64,000 nucleotides of DNA from Acidovorax sp. FJL06 (GCF_003852545.1 NZ_QAJR01000030.1:1-64000); one strand, 5' to 3'. Numbered from the stretch's first letter, positions 25,890-36,285 are shown. A program made the numbers and translations. The notes: generated by a model from the letters alone, not told the origin.

Positions 25890-27692
25890 ATGGAAATCTC
25901 CAAGGCTGAACTCACTTCGGCGGCCACTGCCTCGCAAGGCGCCGCATCGCCCGCATCCTCCTCGCAGGCGACCCAGGACCTCATGGGTTCTGAGATCCTC
26001 ATCAAGTCGCTTCAGGCCGAGAACGTCCAGTACATCTGGGGCTACCCCGGTGGCGCGGTTCTCTACATCTACGACGCACTCTACAAGCAAGACACCATTC
26101 AGCACGTGCTGGTGCGCCATGAACAGGCCGCTGTGCACGCAGCCGACGGCTATGCCCGCGCGACAGGCGAAGTGGGCGTGGCGCTGGTGACCTCGGGCCC
26201 GGGCCTGACCAATGCGGTCACCGGCATCGCCACGGCGTACATGGACTCGATCCCCATGGTGATCATCTCCGGCCAGGTGCCCACGCCCGCGATCGGGCTG
26301 GATGCCTTCCAGGAATGCGACACCGTCGGCATCACCCGCCCCATCGTCAAGCACAATTTCCTCGTCAAGGACCCGCGCGACCTGGCCGCGACGATGAAGA
26401 AGGCCTTCCACATCGCCCGCACCGGCCGTCCCGGCCCCGTGGTGGTGGATGTGCCCAAAGACGTTTCCTTCAAGAAGGTGCCCTACAGCGGATATCCGCA
26501 ATCGGTGGAGATGCGCTCGTACAACCCGGTGCGCAAGGGCCACGGCGGGCAGATCCGCAAGGCGCTGCAGCTGCTGCTGGCGGCCAAGCGCCCCTACATC
26601 TACACCGGCGGCGGCGTGCTGCTGGGCAATGCCACCAACGAGCTGCGCACGCTGGTGGACATGCTGGGCTACCCGGTCACCAACACGCTGATGGGCCTGG
26701 GGGCCTACCCGGCGTCTGACCGCAAGTTCCTGGGCATGCTGGGCATGCACGGCACCATCGAAGCCAACAACGCGATGCAGAACTGCGACGTGCTGCTGGC
26801 CGTGGGCGCGCGCTTCGACGATCGCGTGATCGGCAACCCCAAGCACTTCGCGCAGAACGACCGCAAGATCATCCACGTGGACATCGACCCGTCGAGCATC
26901 TCCAAGCGCGTGAAGGTCGATATCCCGATCGTCGGCGACGTGAAGGACGTGCTCACCGAGCTGATCTCCATGATTCGCGAGAGCAGCACCCGCCCCGATG
27001 CCGGTGCCCTGGCTGCCTGGTGGGACACCATCGAAGGCTGGCGCAAGCGCGACTGCCTGAAGTACAGCATGGGCAGCCCCGACGTGATCAAGCCCCAGTA
27101 CGTGGTGGAAACGCTGTGGAACATGACCAAGGACGCGGACACCTACATCACGTCCGACGTGGGCCAGCACCAGATGTGGGCCGCGCAGTACTACCGCTTT
27201 GACGAACCACGCCGCTGGATCAACTCCGGCGGCCTGGGCACCATGGGCGTGGGCATCCCCTACGCCATGGGCATCAAGCTGGCCAAGCCCCAGGCCGAGG
27301 TGTTCTGCATCACCGGCGAAGGCTCGGTGCAGATGAACATCCAGGAACTGTCCACCTGCCTGCAGTACAACACGCCGATCAAGATCTGCTCGCTGAACAA
27401 CCGCTACCTGGGCATGGTGCGCCAGTGGCAGGAGATCGAATACTCCGGCCGCTACAGCCACAGCTACATGGACGCGCTGCCCAATTTCGTGAAACTGGCC
27501 GAGGCCTATGGCCATGTGGGCCTGTTGATCGAGCACCCCAAGGACGTCGAGCCCGCGCTGCGCGAAGCGCGCAAGCTCAAGGACCGCACGGTGTTTCTGG
27601 ACTTCCGCACCGATCCCACCGAGAACGTGTTCCCGATGGTGCAGGCCGGCAAGGGCATTACCGAGATGCTGCTGGGGTCGGAGGACCTCTAA
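25890..27692 (+). CDS. ilvI: Acetolactate synthase, large (catalytic) subunit
   Basis: A 600-residue thiamine diphosphate enzyme that condenses two pyruvates, or pyruvate and 2-oxobutyrate, in the first step of valine/leucine/isoleucine synthesis. The catalytic Glu lies in VRHEQAAVHAADGYARATG. The C-terminal TPP/Mg motif is GEGSVQMNIQELSTCLQYN...NN, with GEG replacing the usual GDG. About 30 N-terminal Ala/Ser-rich residues precede the MGSEILIKSL core; an AAAGG site supports the longer start. The regulatory subunit gene ilvN follows after 142 bp that contain a palindromic repeat. Confidence 0.95.
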   Translation: MEISKAELTSAATASQGAASPASSSQATQDLMGSEILIKSLQAENVQYIWGYPGGAVLYIYDALYKQDTIQHVLVRHEQAAVHAADGYARATGEVGVALVTSGPGLTNAVTGIATAYMDSIPMVIISGQVPTPAIGLDAFQECDTVGITRPIVKHNFLVKDPRDLAATMKKAFHIARTGRPGPVVVDVPKDVSFKKVPYSGYPQSVEMRSYNPVRKGHGGQIRKALQLLLAAKRPYIYTGGGVLLGNATNELRTLVDMLGYPVTNTLMGLGAYPASDRKFLGMLGMHGTIEANNAMQNCDVLLAVGARFDDRVIGNPKHFAQNDRKIIHVDIDPSSISKRVKVDIPIVGDVKDVLTELISMIRESSTRPDAGALAAWWDTIEGWRKRDCLKYSMGSPDVIKPQYVVETLWNMTKDADTYITSDVGQHQMWAAQYYRFDEPRRWINSGGLGTMGVGIPYAMGIKLAKPQAEVFCITGEGSVQMNIQELSTCLQYNTPIKICSLNNRYLGMVRQWQEIEYSGRYSHSYMDALPNFVKLAEAYGHVGLLIEHPKDVEPALREARKLKDRTVFLDFRTDPTENVFPMVQAGKGITEMLLGSEDL

Positions 27693-27715
27693 GCAAAATC
27701 GGCCTCCAGCGTTTG

Positions 27716-27753
27716 TCTATCAAGCGCTAACAGCTATCAAATTGGTAGCGATC
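27716..27753 (+). repeat. Dispersed palindromic repeat, copy 3, between ilvI and ilvN
   Basis: TATCAAGCGCTAACAGCTAT followed by CAAATTGGTAGCGATCA is the fullest copy in the window and close to the apparent consensus. The core AGCTATCAAATTGGTAGC can form a short hairpin. It lies within the probable ilv transcript. Confidence 0.75.
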
Positions 27754-27834
27754 ACTTTTTGACGAATCTATTGCCTGCCGAGCCTGCGCATTACCGTGCG
27801 CAGGGGAGGGCAGCGAGAAGAGGAATCTGGTCTT

Positions 27835-29404
<1,570 letters not shown>

Positions 29405-29425
29405 TACTTCCGAGTGAAGCATCCC

Positions 29426-29452
29426 AAGGCCACTTCGGTGGCCTTTTTTATT
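29426..29452 (+). terminator. Terminator after ilvC with a UUCG tetraloop
   Basis: An 8-bp stem (29426-29433 with 29438-29445) is capped by C-TTCG-G, the very stable tetraloop, and followed by a run of T residues. Confidence 0.88.
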
Positions 29453-29537
29453 GCCCGGCGCGCCGGTGTGCAGGCGCTACACTGCGAAGTTCGCCTTTTG
29501 CGCGTGCAGCGGCCTTTGCGCGCTGCAGGTCGGCGTG

Positions 29538-29575
29538 AAATACTATAAATTGAATAGCGGCTTGCGTTTGATGGG
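29538..29575 (-). repeat. Dispersed palindromic repeat, copy 4, upstream of pssA
   Basis: Read on the minus strand, this is CATCAAACGCAAGCCGCTAT followed by TCAATTTATAGTAT, a reversed copy of the repeat family. It ends 21 bp before the pssA start, within its likely leader or promoter. Confidence 0.6.
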
Positions 29576-29596
29576 CGGGCGCTGGAGGTCTTTTTA

Positions 29597-30430
29597 ATGC
29601 ATGACGGCAATGAGTCCACCGACAACCCCGGTGTGATGGTGCGCAAACGGCGCAAGGGCATCTACATCCTGCCCAACCTGTTCACGCTGGCGGCCTTGTT
29701 CGGTGGGTTCTATTCCATCGTGATGGCCATGAATGGCCATTTCGACCAGGCGGCGGTGGGGGTGTTCTGCGCCATGGTGCTCGACAGCCTGGACGGGCGC
29801 GTGGCTCGCATGACCAATACGCAGAGTGCCTTTGGCGAGCAGATGGACTCGCTCTCCGACATGGTGTCCTTTGGTGCCGCGCCTGCGTTGATCGCCTACG
29901 AGTGGTCGCTGCAAGGCCTGGGGCGCTGGGGCTGGATTGCCGCCTTTGTGTACTGCGCCTGTGCGGCCCTGCGGCTGGCGCGCTTCAACGTGAATACGGG
30001 GGTGGTGGACAAGCGCTACTTCCAGGGCCTGCCGTCGCCGGCAGCAGCCGCGCTGGTTGCGGGCTTCATCTGGTTGATGACGGAGTTGGGCGTGCGGCCA
30101 GGCGAGGATGCGTGGCTCACCTGGTCGCAGATTACCTGGGTGATGTTCGCTTTCACGCTGTACTCGGGGCTGACCATGGTGACCAATGTGCCGTTCTACA
30201 GCTTCAAGGACGTGCAGATGAAAAAGAGCGTGCCTTTTGCCGCCATCGTGCTGATTGCGCTGGGCATTGCCGTCATCAACATCCATCCGCCCATCGTGCT
30301 GTTCGGTGTGTTCGTTTTTTATGGCCTCTCCGGCTACGCGGTGTATGCCTGGCGCAAGGCCAAGGGGCAGCACAGCAGTGTGATCAGCACCTCCACGGAT
30401 GAACCGGACGAGCGCGGGCTGCACAAGTGA
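29597..30430 (+). CDS. pssA: CDP-diacylglycerol-serine O-phosphatidyltransferase
   Basis: A 277-residue inner-membrane enzyme that makes phosphatidylserine, the precursor of phosphatidylethanolamine. The CDP-alcohol phosphotransferase signature DGxxAR(x)8GxxxDxxxD is perfect in DSLDGRVARMTNTQSAFGEQ followed by MDSLSD. Multiple hydrophobic helices follow, including IWLMTELGVRP-flanking segments and a C-terminal IVLFGVFVFYGLSGYAV helix. It belongs to the membrane (PssA-II) type, not the peripheral E. coli type. It lies between ilvC and leuA, a common order in this bacterial group. Confidence 0.94.
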   Translation: MHDGNESTDNPGVMVRKRRKGIYILPNLFTLAALFGGFYSIVMAMNGHFDQAAVGVFCAMVLDSLDGRVARMTNTQSAFGEQMDSLSDMVSFGAAPALIAYEWSLQGLGRWGWIAAFVYCACAALRLARFNVNTGVVDKRYFQGLPSPAAAALVAGFIWLMTELGVRPGEDAWLTWSQITWVMFAFTLYSGLTMVTNVPFYSFKDVQMKKSVPFAAIVLIALGIAVINIHPPIVLFGVFVFYGLSGYAVYAWRKAKGQHSSVISTSTDEPDERGLHK

Positions 30431-30453
30431 CAACCGCTGCGGCGGCGCAGTTG

Positions 30454-30462
30454 TGCTACATT
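30454..30462 (+). promoter_or_regulatory. Extended -10 promoter of the leuA leader
   Basis: TG-c-TACATT (30454-30462) is a good extended -10 element without an obvious -35. A start 7-8 bp downstream falls on or next to the ATG of the leader peptide at 30470, which would make the leader transcript leaderless. Confidence 0.5.
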
Positions 30463-30469
30463 GCGCTGT

Positions 30470-30523
30470 ATGAACATGTTTGCTCTGGCTCTACTGCTAC
30501 CTCCCCACGGGCGGAGACAGTAG
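30470..30523 (+). CDS. leuL: leuA leader peptide
   Basis: A 17-codon reading frame, MNMFALALLLPPHGRRQ, with four Leu codons in five residues (6, 8, 9 and 10), of which two are the rarer CTA. No Shine-Dalgarno precedes it. It lies 117 bp upstream of leuA and just before a perfect terminator hairpin. Together these features are those of a transcription attenuation leader that senses charged tRNA-Leu. Related Leu-rich leaders before leuA are known in proteobacteria; I infer this case from layout. Confidence 0.75.
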   Translation: MNMFALALLLPPHGRRQ

Positions 30524-30546
30524 GCGCACGCGCACACTTTTTCCAC

Positions 30547-30583
30547 AAAGGCCCGTATGCACCCGCAACGGGCCTTTTGCTTT
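30547..30583 (+). terminator. Attenuator terminator upstream of leuA
   Basis: A perfect 10-bp stem (AAAGGCCCGT at 30547-30556 with ACGGGCCTTT at 30568-30577) is followed by a T-rich stretch, 57 bp before leuA. The 5' arm GCCCGT (30551-30556) can instead pair with ACGGGC at 30507-30512 in the leader peptide coding region, a possible antiterminator. Confidence 0.7.
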
Positions 30584-30639
30584 GGGCGCCAGATTTTTGA
30601 CGTTGCGGGACCCACACCCACCGATACCAGGAGAACAAC

Positions 30640-32178
30640 ATGGCTGACAAACTGATCATTTTCGACACCACCTTGCGCGATGGAGAGCAGTCCCCCGGCG
30701 CTTCGATGACCAAGGACGAAAAGCTGCGCATCGCGCGCCAGCTGGAGCGCCTGAAGGTGGATGTGATCGAGGCTGGTTTTGCGGCCAGCTCCAACGGCGA
30801 CTTCGAAGCGGTGCAGGCCATCGCCAACGCCATCAAGGATTCGACCATTTGCTCGCTCTCGCGTGCCAACGACCGTGACATCTCGCGGGCGGCCGAGGCC
30901 CTGCAGGGGGCCAACAGTGCGCGCATCCACACCTTCATCGCCACCAGCGCGCTGCACATGGAAAAGAAGCTGCGCATGACGCCCGAGCAGGTGCTGGAGC
31001 AGGCCAAGCAATCCGTGCGCTTTGCGCGCAACCTCGTGGCCGACATCGAGTTCAGCCCCGAGGACGGCTACCGCAGCGACCCGGATTTCCTCTGCCGCGT
31101 GCTCGAAGCCGTGATCGCCGAAGGCGCTACCACCATCAACGTGCCCGACACCGTGGGTTATGCCATCCCCGAGCTGTACGGCAACTTCATCAAGACGCTG
31201 CGCGAACGCATCCCCAACAGCGACAAGGCCATCTGGTCCGTGCACTGCCACAACGACCTGGGCATGGCCGTGGCCAACTCGCTGGCCGGTGTGAAGATCG
31301 GTGGCGCGCGCCAGATCGAGTGCACGATCAATGGCCTGGGTGAGCGCGCCGGCAACTGCTCGCTTGAAGAGGTGGTCATGGCCATCAAGACGCGCCGCGA
31401 CTACTTCAACCTGGACCTCAACATCGACGCCCAGCACATCGTCGCCGCCAGCCGCATGGTGAGCCAGACCACCGGTTTTGTGGTGCAGCCCAACAAGGCC
31501 GTGGTAGGGGCGAATGCCTTTGCCCATGCGTCCGGCATCCACCAGGACGGCGTGCTCAAGGCGCGTGACACCTACGAGATCATGCGCGCCGAGGACGTGG
31601 GCTGGTCGGCCAACAAGATCGTGCTGGGCAAGCTCAGTGGCCGCAACGCCTTCAAGCAACGCTTGCAGGAGCTGGGCGTGCAGCTCGACAGCGAAAGCGA
31701 GATCAACGTCGCCTTCGCCAAGTTCAAGGAGCTGGCGGACCGCAAGAGCGAGATTTTTGACGAAGACATCCTGGCGCTGGTCAGCGACGAGAGCGTGACG
31801 GCCGAGAAGGAGCAGTACGGTTTTGTCTCGTTGTTTCAGCAGAGCGAAACCGGCGAACAGCCTCGTGCGCGCATCGTCTTCACCGTGGATGGGCACGAGG
31901 TGCGCAGTGAGTCGGGTGGCAACGGCCCGGTGGATGCTTCGCTCAAGGCCATTGAGTCGCACGTCAAGAGCGGTGCCGAAATGGTGCTGTATTCGGTGAA
32001 CGCGATCAGCGGTTCGACGGAGAGCCAGGGGGAGGTGACGGTGCGCCTGCAGAACAGTGGCCGGGTGGTCAATGGCGTGGGCGCAGACCCTGACATCGTG
32101 GTTGCGTCAGCCAAAGCCTACCTCAGTGCGTTGAACAAATTACAAAGTAAAGCCGATCGGGTTGCCGCGCAGGGCTGA
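30640..32178 (+). CDS. leuA: 2-isopropylmalate synthase
   Basis: A 512-residue enzyme that commits carbon to leucine by condensing acetyl-CoA with 2-oxoisovalerate. The TIM-barrel domain opens with [16 protein letters not shown], and the metal-binding HxH lies in [35 protein letters not shown] marks the linker region, and the C-terminal LeuA dimerisation domain provides leucine feedback control. An AGGAG ribosome site precedes the ATG. Expression is probably governed by the upstream Leu leader and attenuator. Confidence 0.96.
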   Translation: MADKLIIFDTTLRDGEQSPGASMTKDEKLRIARQLERLKVDVIEAGFAASSNGDFEAVQAIANAIKDSTICSLSRANDRDISRAAEALQGANSARIHTFIATSALHMEKKLRMTPEQVLEQAKQSVRFARNLVADIEFSPEDGYRSDPDFLCRVLEAVIAEGATTINVPDTVGYAIPELYGNFIKTLRERIPNSDKAIWSVHCHNDLGMAVANSLAGVKIGGARQIECTINGLGERAGNCSLEEVVMAIKTRRDYFNLDLNIDAQHIVAASRMVSQTTGFVVQPNKAVVGANAFAHASGIHQDGVLKARDTYEIMRAEDVGWSANKIVLGKLSGRNAFKQRLQELGVQLDSESEINVAFAKFKELADRKSEIFDEDILALVSDESVTAEKEQYGFVSLFQQSETGEQPRARIVFTVDGHEVRSESGGNGPVDASLKAIESHVKSGAEMVLYSVNAISGSTESQGEVTVRLQNSGRVVNGVGADPDIVVASAKAYLSALNKLQSKADRVAAQG

Positions 32179-32211
32179 ACGATCAATTTATAATTTCACT
32201 CACTTTCTTGG

Positions 32212-32250
32212 AAAGTCGCGCAAGGTATTGATCTTGCGTGACTTTTTTTG
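32212..32250 (+). terminator. Terminator after leuA
   Basis: A 13-bp stem with one G-T wobble (32212-32224 with 32233-32245), an 8-base loop and a seven-T tail. Confidence 0.85.
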
Positions 32251-32276
32251 ATTCTGTACACTGCTCAACACTTATT
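32248..32276 (+). promoter_or_regulatory. Possible promoter of pbpG
   Basis: TTGATT (32248-32253) and CTTATT (32271-32276) are spaced by 17 bp directly after the leuA terminator. The predicted start is about a dozen bases upstream of the pbpG ATG. Confidence 0.4.
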
Positions 32277-32294
32277 ACCGTTTGGAGCACTTTG

Positions 32295-33374
32295 ATGCAC
32301 CATCGCCACCGCGCTGCAGTGAATCGTCTTTTCCAGTTTCTGGGTCTTGCTGTCGTGAGTGCTGCCCTGGCCGGGCCCCTCGCACATGCGGGCGAACAAA
32401 AAAATGCCGCTGCCAAAAAGCAGCAGGCGAGTGCGGCGAACGCCAAGCGGGTTGCTCCCGCGCGCAAGGTGGCCGCCGCCAACACGAAAACCGTGCGGGC
32501 CACCGCCAAAACGGCCAAGGCCCCGACCCGGGTGGCTTTTGTCCCGGCCAAGCAGTCGTTTGGCCAAATTGCGGGCCTGCATGAGGTCAACGACCCGCTG
32601 GACCTCAAGTCCAGCGTAGCGCTGGTGGTGGACCAGGATACGCACGAGGTTCTGCTCAGCAAGAACGACCATGCCGTGCTGCCCATTGCCTCCCTGACCA
32701 AGCTCATGACGGGCATGCTCATCTCCCAGGCCAAGTTGCCCATGGATGAGCCTGTGACGATCACCCAGGACGACGTGGATACCGAAAAAGGCAGCCGCTC
32801 GCGCCTGACGGTCGGGACCACGCTCACACGCGGCGAAATGCTGCATTTGGCGCTCATGTCCAGCGAGAACCGCGCTGCGCATGCCTTGGGTCGCACCTAT
32901 CCCGGTGGCCTTGATGTGTTTGTTGCGCAGATGAATGCCAAGGCCCGCTTGCTGGGGATGACCGATACGCGCTATGTGGAGCCCACCGGACTGTCCAGCC
33001 GCAACCAGTCCAGTGCCCGCGACCTGGCGACGCTGGTGAATGTGGCGCACGGCGATCCGTTGTTGCGTGAGCTCTCGACATCGCCGGGCTATGAGGTGGC
33101 TGTGGGGCGCAAAACCCTGCAATACAACAACACCAATGGCCTTGTGAAGAACCCGACCTGGGACATCGGTTTGCAAAAGACCGGCTATATCTCGGAGGCA
33201 GGGCGTTGCCTGGTGATGCAGGCCCATGTGGCCGGGCGCAAGCTGATCATGGTGTTCCTGGACTCGGCGGGCAAGTTCAGTCGGCTGGGTGATGCCGAGC
33301 GGGTGCGCCGCTGGGTGGAATCCACGCCGGCATTGGCCGCGCCGGTGGCCTCTGCCCGGAGCAGCAACGGTTGA
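32295..33374 (+). CDS. pbpG: D-alanyl-D-alanine endopeptidase (PBP7-like)
   Basis: A 359-residue periplasmic low-molecular-weight penicillin-binding protein that cleaves D-Ala-meso-DAP cross-links or trims peptidoglycan stems. A signal peptide (LFQFLGLAVVSAALAGPLAHAG) is followed by a Lys/Ala-rich, probably disordered segment to about residue 75. Active-site motifs are in order and well spaced: S133-L-T-K136, S190-E-N192 and K295-T-G297. The ATG at 32295 has GGAG 7 bp upstream; an earlier ATG without a signal peptide was rejected. It is monocistronic, with its own promoter and terminator. Confidence 0.93.
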   Translation: MHHRHRAAVNRLFQFLGLAVVSAALAGPLAHAGEQKNAAAKKQQASAANAKRVAPARKVAAANTKTVRATAKTAKAPTRVAFVPAKQSFGQIAGLHEVNDPLDLKSSVALVVDQDTHEVLLSKNDHAVLPIASLTKLMTGMLISQAKLPMDEPVTITQDDVDTEKGSRSRLTVGTTLTRGEMLHLALMSSENRAAHALGRTYPGGLDVFVAQMNAKARLLGMTDTRYVEPTGLSSRNQSSARDLATLVNVAHGDPLLRELSTSPGYEVAVGRKTLQYNNTNGLVKNPTWDIGLQKTGYISEAGRCLVMQAHVAGRKLIMVFLDSAGKFSRLGDAERVRRWVESTPALAAPVASARSSNG

Positions 33375-33415
33375 AGGATCTGGCGCGCATCTAGCGAGCG
33401 GCAGCCGTTCCGATA

Positions 33416-33460
33416 AAAAACACCCGACGGGCTTTGGCGGCCTGCCGGGTATTTTTTTGC
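33416..33460 (+). terminator. Terminator after pbpG
   Basis: A hairpin with the outer stem ACCCG/CGGGT (33423-33427 with 33447-33451) and a GC-rich interior, flanked by A residues before and a seven-T run after, suits termination from both sides of the convergent pbpG/iclR pair. Confidence 0.75.
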
Positions 33461-33563
33461 CTGGAGTTGGTGCCGCCTGGACCGCTCGCCCGCCGTGCTG
33501 CGGGAATGAGAATGGGGGCGATGCGTCGAAGGCGTCGGCGTTGAAGGAGCGTGCCGCGCGCGC

Positions 33564-34394
33564 TCAGCGCAAGTCGTGGCGGCTGCCGGTTGCCGCCATC
33601 TCATGGCCTGCATCCGCGCTAGGCGCATGGCCCAGGGCCAGGGAAATTTCGTTGGCGGTGGCTTGGAGCTTGGGCAGCCAGCCTTCATCCAGCCGGTCGG
33701 CGGGGGCGGAAATCGACAGACCGGCCACGAGCTTGCCCTGGTCGTCATAAACCCCCGCTGCCATGCAGCGCACGCCCAGCTCCAGCTCTTCGTTGTCGCG
33801 GGCAATGCCATATTGGCGGGCTTTGGCCAGTTCGCGTTCCAGCACCGGCAGCTGGGTGATGCTGTTGCGCGTATGGCCCGCCAGGCCGGTGCGCGTGGCA
33901 TAGGCACGCACGCGCTGGGGGTCGTCCAGGGCCAGAAACAGCTTGCCGGTGGACGTGAGATGCAAGGGGGCTCGGCCACCGATGGCGCGTACCACCTGCA
34001 TGCCCGAGCGTTCGCTGTAGGCGCGCTCCACATACACAATCTCGTCCCCCTGCCGCATGCTCAGGTTGACTGGCTGCTGGATCAGTTTGTGCAGGTTGCG
34101 CATGGGGGTCAGGGCCGCGTCGCGCACACTCAGGCGGGCCTTGACGAGGTTGCCCAGCTCCAGCAGCCGCATGCCCAGCCGGTAGCTGCCGGATTCCGGG
34201 CGGTCCACAAAGCGGCCAATGGTCAGGTCGTTCAGGATGCGGTGGGTGGTGGACGGGTGCAGCCCCGTCTTTTCGCTGATTTCTTTCAGGGAGATCGCAT
34301 CTTCACGGGAGGCCAGCACATCGATCAGCGTAAACATGCGTTCCAGCACCTGGACGCTGGGTTTGACGGGAATGCTGGGATCGATTTTTTTCAT
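33564..34394 (-). CDS. IclR-family transcriptional regulator
   Basis: A 276-residue regulator. The N-terminal winged helix-turn-helix is in VLERMFTLIDVLASREDAIS and LKEISEKTGLHPSTTHRILND. The C-terminal IclR effector domain includes GGRAPLHLTSTGKLFLA, RDNEELELGVRCMAAGVYDDQ and VAGLSISAP. Family members usually repress catabolic operons for aromatic or C2-C4 acids. No metabolic target gene is adjacent, since the neighbours are pbpG and bpt, so the effector and regulon are unknown. Confidence 0.92.
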   Translation of the reverse strand: MKKIDPSIPVKPSVQVLERMFTLIDVLASREDAISLKEISEKTGLHPSTTHRILNDLTIGRFVDRPESGSYRLGMRLLELGNLVKARLSVRDAALTPMRNLHKLIQQPVNLSMRQGDEIVYVERAYSERSGMQVVRAIGGRAPLHLTSTGKLFLALDDPQRVRAYATRTGLAGHTRNSITQLPVLERELAKARQYGIARDNEELELGVRCMAAGVYDDQGKLVAGLSISAPADRLDEGWLPKLQATANEISLALGHAPSADAGHEMAATGSRHDLR

Positions 34395-34450
34395 GGGCGG
34401 CAGTGAAGCAAAAGCCGCTGCATCTTACCTTGTGAAATGTTGCCAGGTGT

Positions 34451-35209
34451 TCACGCGCCGTGGGGCGGGCCTGCATGCATGCGATGCCACTGGCCTTCCG
34501 TGCGGATCTCGTGGGGATGGAAGCGGGCCTTGTAGTTCATTTTGGGGCTGGCTTCGATCCAGTAGCCCAGGTACACATGGGGCAGGTCCAGCGAGCGCGC
34601 TTGTTCGATCTGCCAGAGAACGTTGTAGGTGCCGTAGCTGCAGTGGGGGTCGGGCTCATAAAAGGTGTAGACCGCTGACAGGCCGTCATCGAGCACATCC
34701 AGGATGGAGACCATCTTCAGGGCGCCGGGTTCTCCCGATGCATCGGTCTCCCGAAACTCCACCAGCCGCGAGTTGACGCGGCTTTGCAGCAGGAACTGGG
34801 TGTACTGGTCGATGCTGTCTTGGTCCATGCCCCCACCTGCGTGGCGCCCGTTCTGGTAGCGCAGGTAGAGCTGGTAATGCTCTGGCACAAAACACAGGCG
34901 CAGCACCCGCGCCTGCAGCCCTGCGTGGCGGGCCGCAGCGCGCCTTTGGCTGCGATCCGGTGTGAACTCGTGCGCCAGCACCCGCAGGGGCGTGCACGCC
35001 TGGCAGCCATCGCAATACGGCCGGTAGGTGAACATGCCGCTGCGCCGAAACCCCTTGGCGACCAGGTCGGAATACAGGTCGCTCTGGATCAGGTGGCTGG
35101 GCGTGGCGACCTGCGATCGCGCCTGCCGGTCCGGCAGGTAGCTGCAGGGGTAGGGGGCTGTCGCGTAGAACTGCAGGGTCTGCAGGGGGAGGTCGTTGAG
35201 TTGCGTCAT
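34451..35209 (-). CDS. bpt: Aspartate/glutamate leucyltransferase (Bpt)
   Basis: A 252-residue aminoacyl-tRNA-protein transferase of the ATE1-related family; the bacterial Bpt class adds Leu to N-terminal Asp or Glu and so marks proteins for ClpS/ClpAP. The Cys motif [13 protein letters not shown] near residues 65-77 and the C-terminal KARFHPHEI are family signatures; WFAKG is not present here. The ATG overlaps the TGA of aat (ATGA at 35206-35209), so both N-end-rule enzymes are translated together. Confidence 0.93.
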   Translation of the reverse strand: MTQLNDLPLQTLQFYATAPYPCSYLPDRQARSQVATPSHLIQSDLYSDLVAKGFRRSGMFTYRPYCDGCQACTPLRVLAHEFTPDRSQRRAAARHAGLQARVLRLCFVPEHYQLYLRYQNGRHAGGGMDQDSIDQYTQFLLQSRVNSRLVEFRETDASGEPGALKMVSILDVLDDGLSAVYTFYEPDPHCSYGTYNVLWQIEQARSLDLPHVYLGYWIEASPKMNYKARFHPHEIRTEGQWHRMHAGPPHGA

Positions 35210-35961
35210 GCCTTGGGGGCCGCAGTGGGCAGCAGCGCATCCCAGTATACGGGGTCGAACGTCCAGGCGATGGCGGGCTGGCTGCGGGCCTTCTCGACCT
35301 GCAGGAGGAAATCGGCGCGGGGGATTTCGCGCCCGCCGAGAAAGGCCAGGTGCCCGGTGTTCTGCTGGCAATCGATCAGGCCGATGCCGTGGCGGCGGCA
35401 CAGCGCCACCAGGGCCGAGAGGGCGATCTTGGACGCATCGGTGGCATGGGCAAACATGGATTCGCCAAACACAGCCTGGCCGAGCGCCACGCAATAGAGG
35501 CCGCCGACCAGTTCGCCGTGCACCCAGGTCTCGACGCTGTGGGCATGGCCTGCTGCATGCAGCCGGGTGTAAGCCTCCACCATCTCCGGCACGATCCAGG
35601 TGCCCGCCTGGCCCTCGCGCTCCTTGGTGGCACATGCGGTGATGACCTGCTCGAAGGCGTGGTCCACGCGGATTTCGCAGTGTGCCTGGGTGCGGAAGGC
35701 CTGCAGCGTCTTGCGCAGGGAGCGGCGCAGGCGGAACTCGGCGACTGGCAGCACCATGCGCGGGTCTGGTGCCCACCACAGGATGGGTTGCCCCGGGCCA
35801 TACCAGGGGAAGGTGCCTTGCCCGTAGGCGGCGCACAGGTGCTGTACGTCCAGGGCGCCTCCGGCGGCCAGCAGGCCGGGGGCGGGGTCGTCGGGCCCCC
35901 AGGCTGAGGTTGGAGTGGGGAAGGGGTCTTCGGTTTCCAGCCAGGGCAGTTGCGGGGGCAT
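35206..35961 (-). CDS. aat: Leucyl/phenylalanyl-tRNA-protein transferase
   Basis: A 251-residue enzyme that transfers Leu or Phe from tRNA to proteins with N-terminal Arg or Lys. Signatures are [40 protein letters not shown] and [21 protein letters not shown] followed by GESMF. I chose the ATG at 35961 (MPPQLPWLE), the usual N-terminus; upstream ATGs would add a non-conserved extension. Co-transcribed with bpt. Confidence 0.94.
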   Translation of the reverse strand: MPPQLPWLETEDPFPTPTSAWGPDDPAPGLLAAGGALDVQHLCAAYGQGTFPWYGPGQPILWWAPDPRMVLPVAEFRLRRSLRKTLQAFRTQAHCEIRVDHAFEQVITACATKEREGQAGTWIVPEMVEAYTRLHAAGHAHSVETWVHGELVGGLYCVALGQAVFGESMFAHATDASKIALSALVALCRRHGIGLIDCQQNTGHLAFLGGREIPRADFLLQVEKARSQPAIAWTFDPVYWDALLPTAAPKA

Positions 35962-36028
35962 GGTGGCTATGCGCAAAGACACCATTGTCTGGCATGTGGC
36001 CAGGGGTGCCGGCGGATGCTGCTGCGGG

Positions 36029-36069
36029 CAAAAAAATAGCCCCACATCGAATAACGATGCAGGGCTATT
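36029..36069 (-). terminator. Terminator of the tRNA-Asn pair
   Basis: On the minus strand a long stem (36035-36049 with 36055-36069, one mismatch) closes a 5-base loop and is followed by seven T residues, just downstream of the last tRNA-Asn. Confidence 0.8.
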
Positions 36070-36073
36070 GGAG

Positions 36074-36149
36074 TGGCTCCTCGACCTGGGCTCGAACCAG
36101 GGACCTACGGATTAACAGTCCGGCGCTCTACCGACTGAGCTATCGAGGA
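36074..36149 (-). tRNA. tRNA-Asn (GUU)
   Basis: A 76-nt cloverleaf on the minus strand: acceptor TCCTCGA/TCGAGGA, D-arm TAGCTCAGTCGGTAGAGC, anticodon loop CTGTTAA (GTT), T-loop GGTTCGAGCCC, discriminator G and encoded CCA. It is identical to the copy at 36210-36285 and is the distal gene of the pair. Confidence 0.97.
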
Positions 36150-36209
36150 ATAATCGGTATCTATCTATGTAAAAGGCCCCGCTTCACTCATGCAGGGCCT
36201 GCAAAATCT

Positions 36210-36285
36210 TGGCTCCTCGACCTGGGCTCGAACCAGGGACCTACGGATTAACAGTCCGGCGCTCTACCGACTGAGCTATCGAGGA
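36210..36285 (-). tRNA. tRNA-Asn (GUU), second copy
   Basis: Identical in sequence to the 36074-36149 copy, including the encoded CCA and GTT anticodon. The 60-bp spacer has no gene, so the two are probably processed from one transcript. Confidence 0.97.

Noticed and set aside
25782-27536. A 584-codon frame antisense to ilvI
   Set aside because: Shadow of ilvI with biased composition and no recognisable domain.
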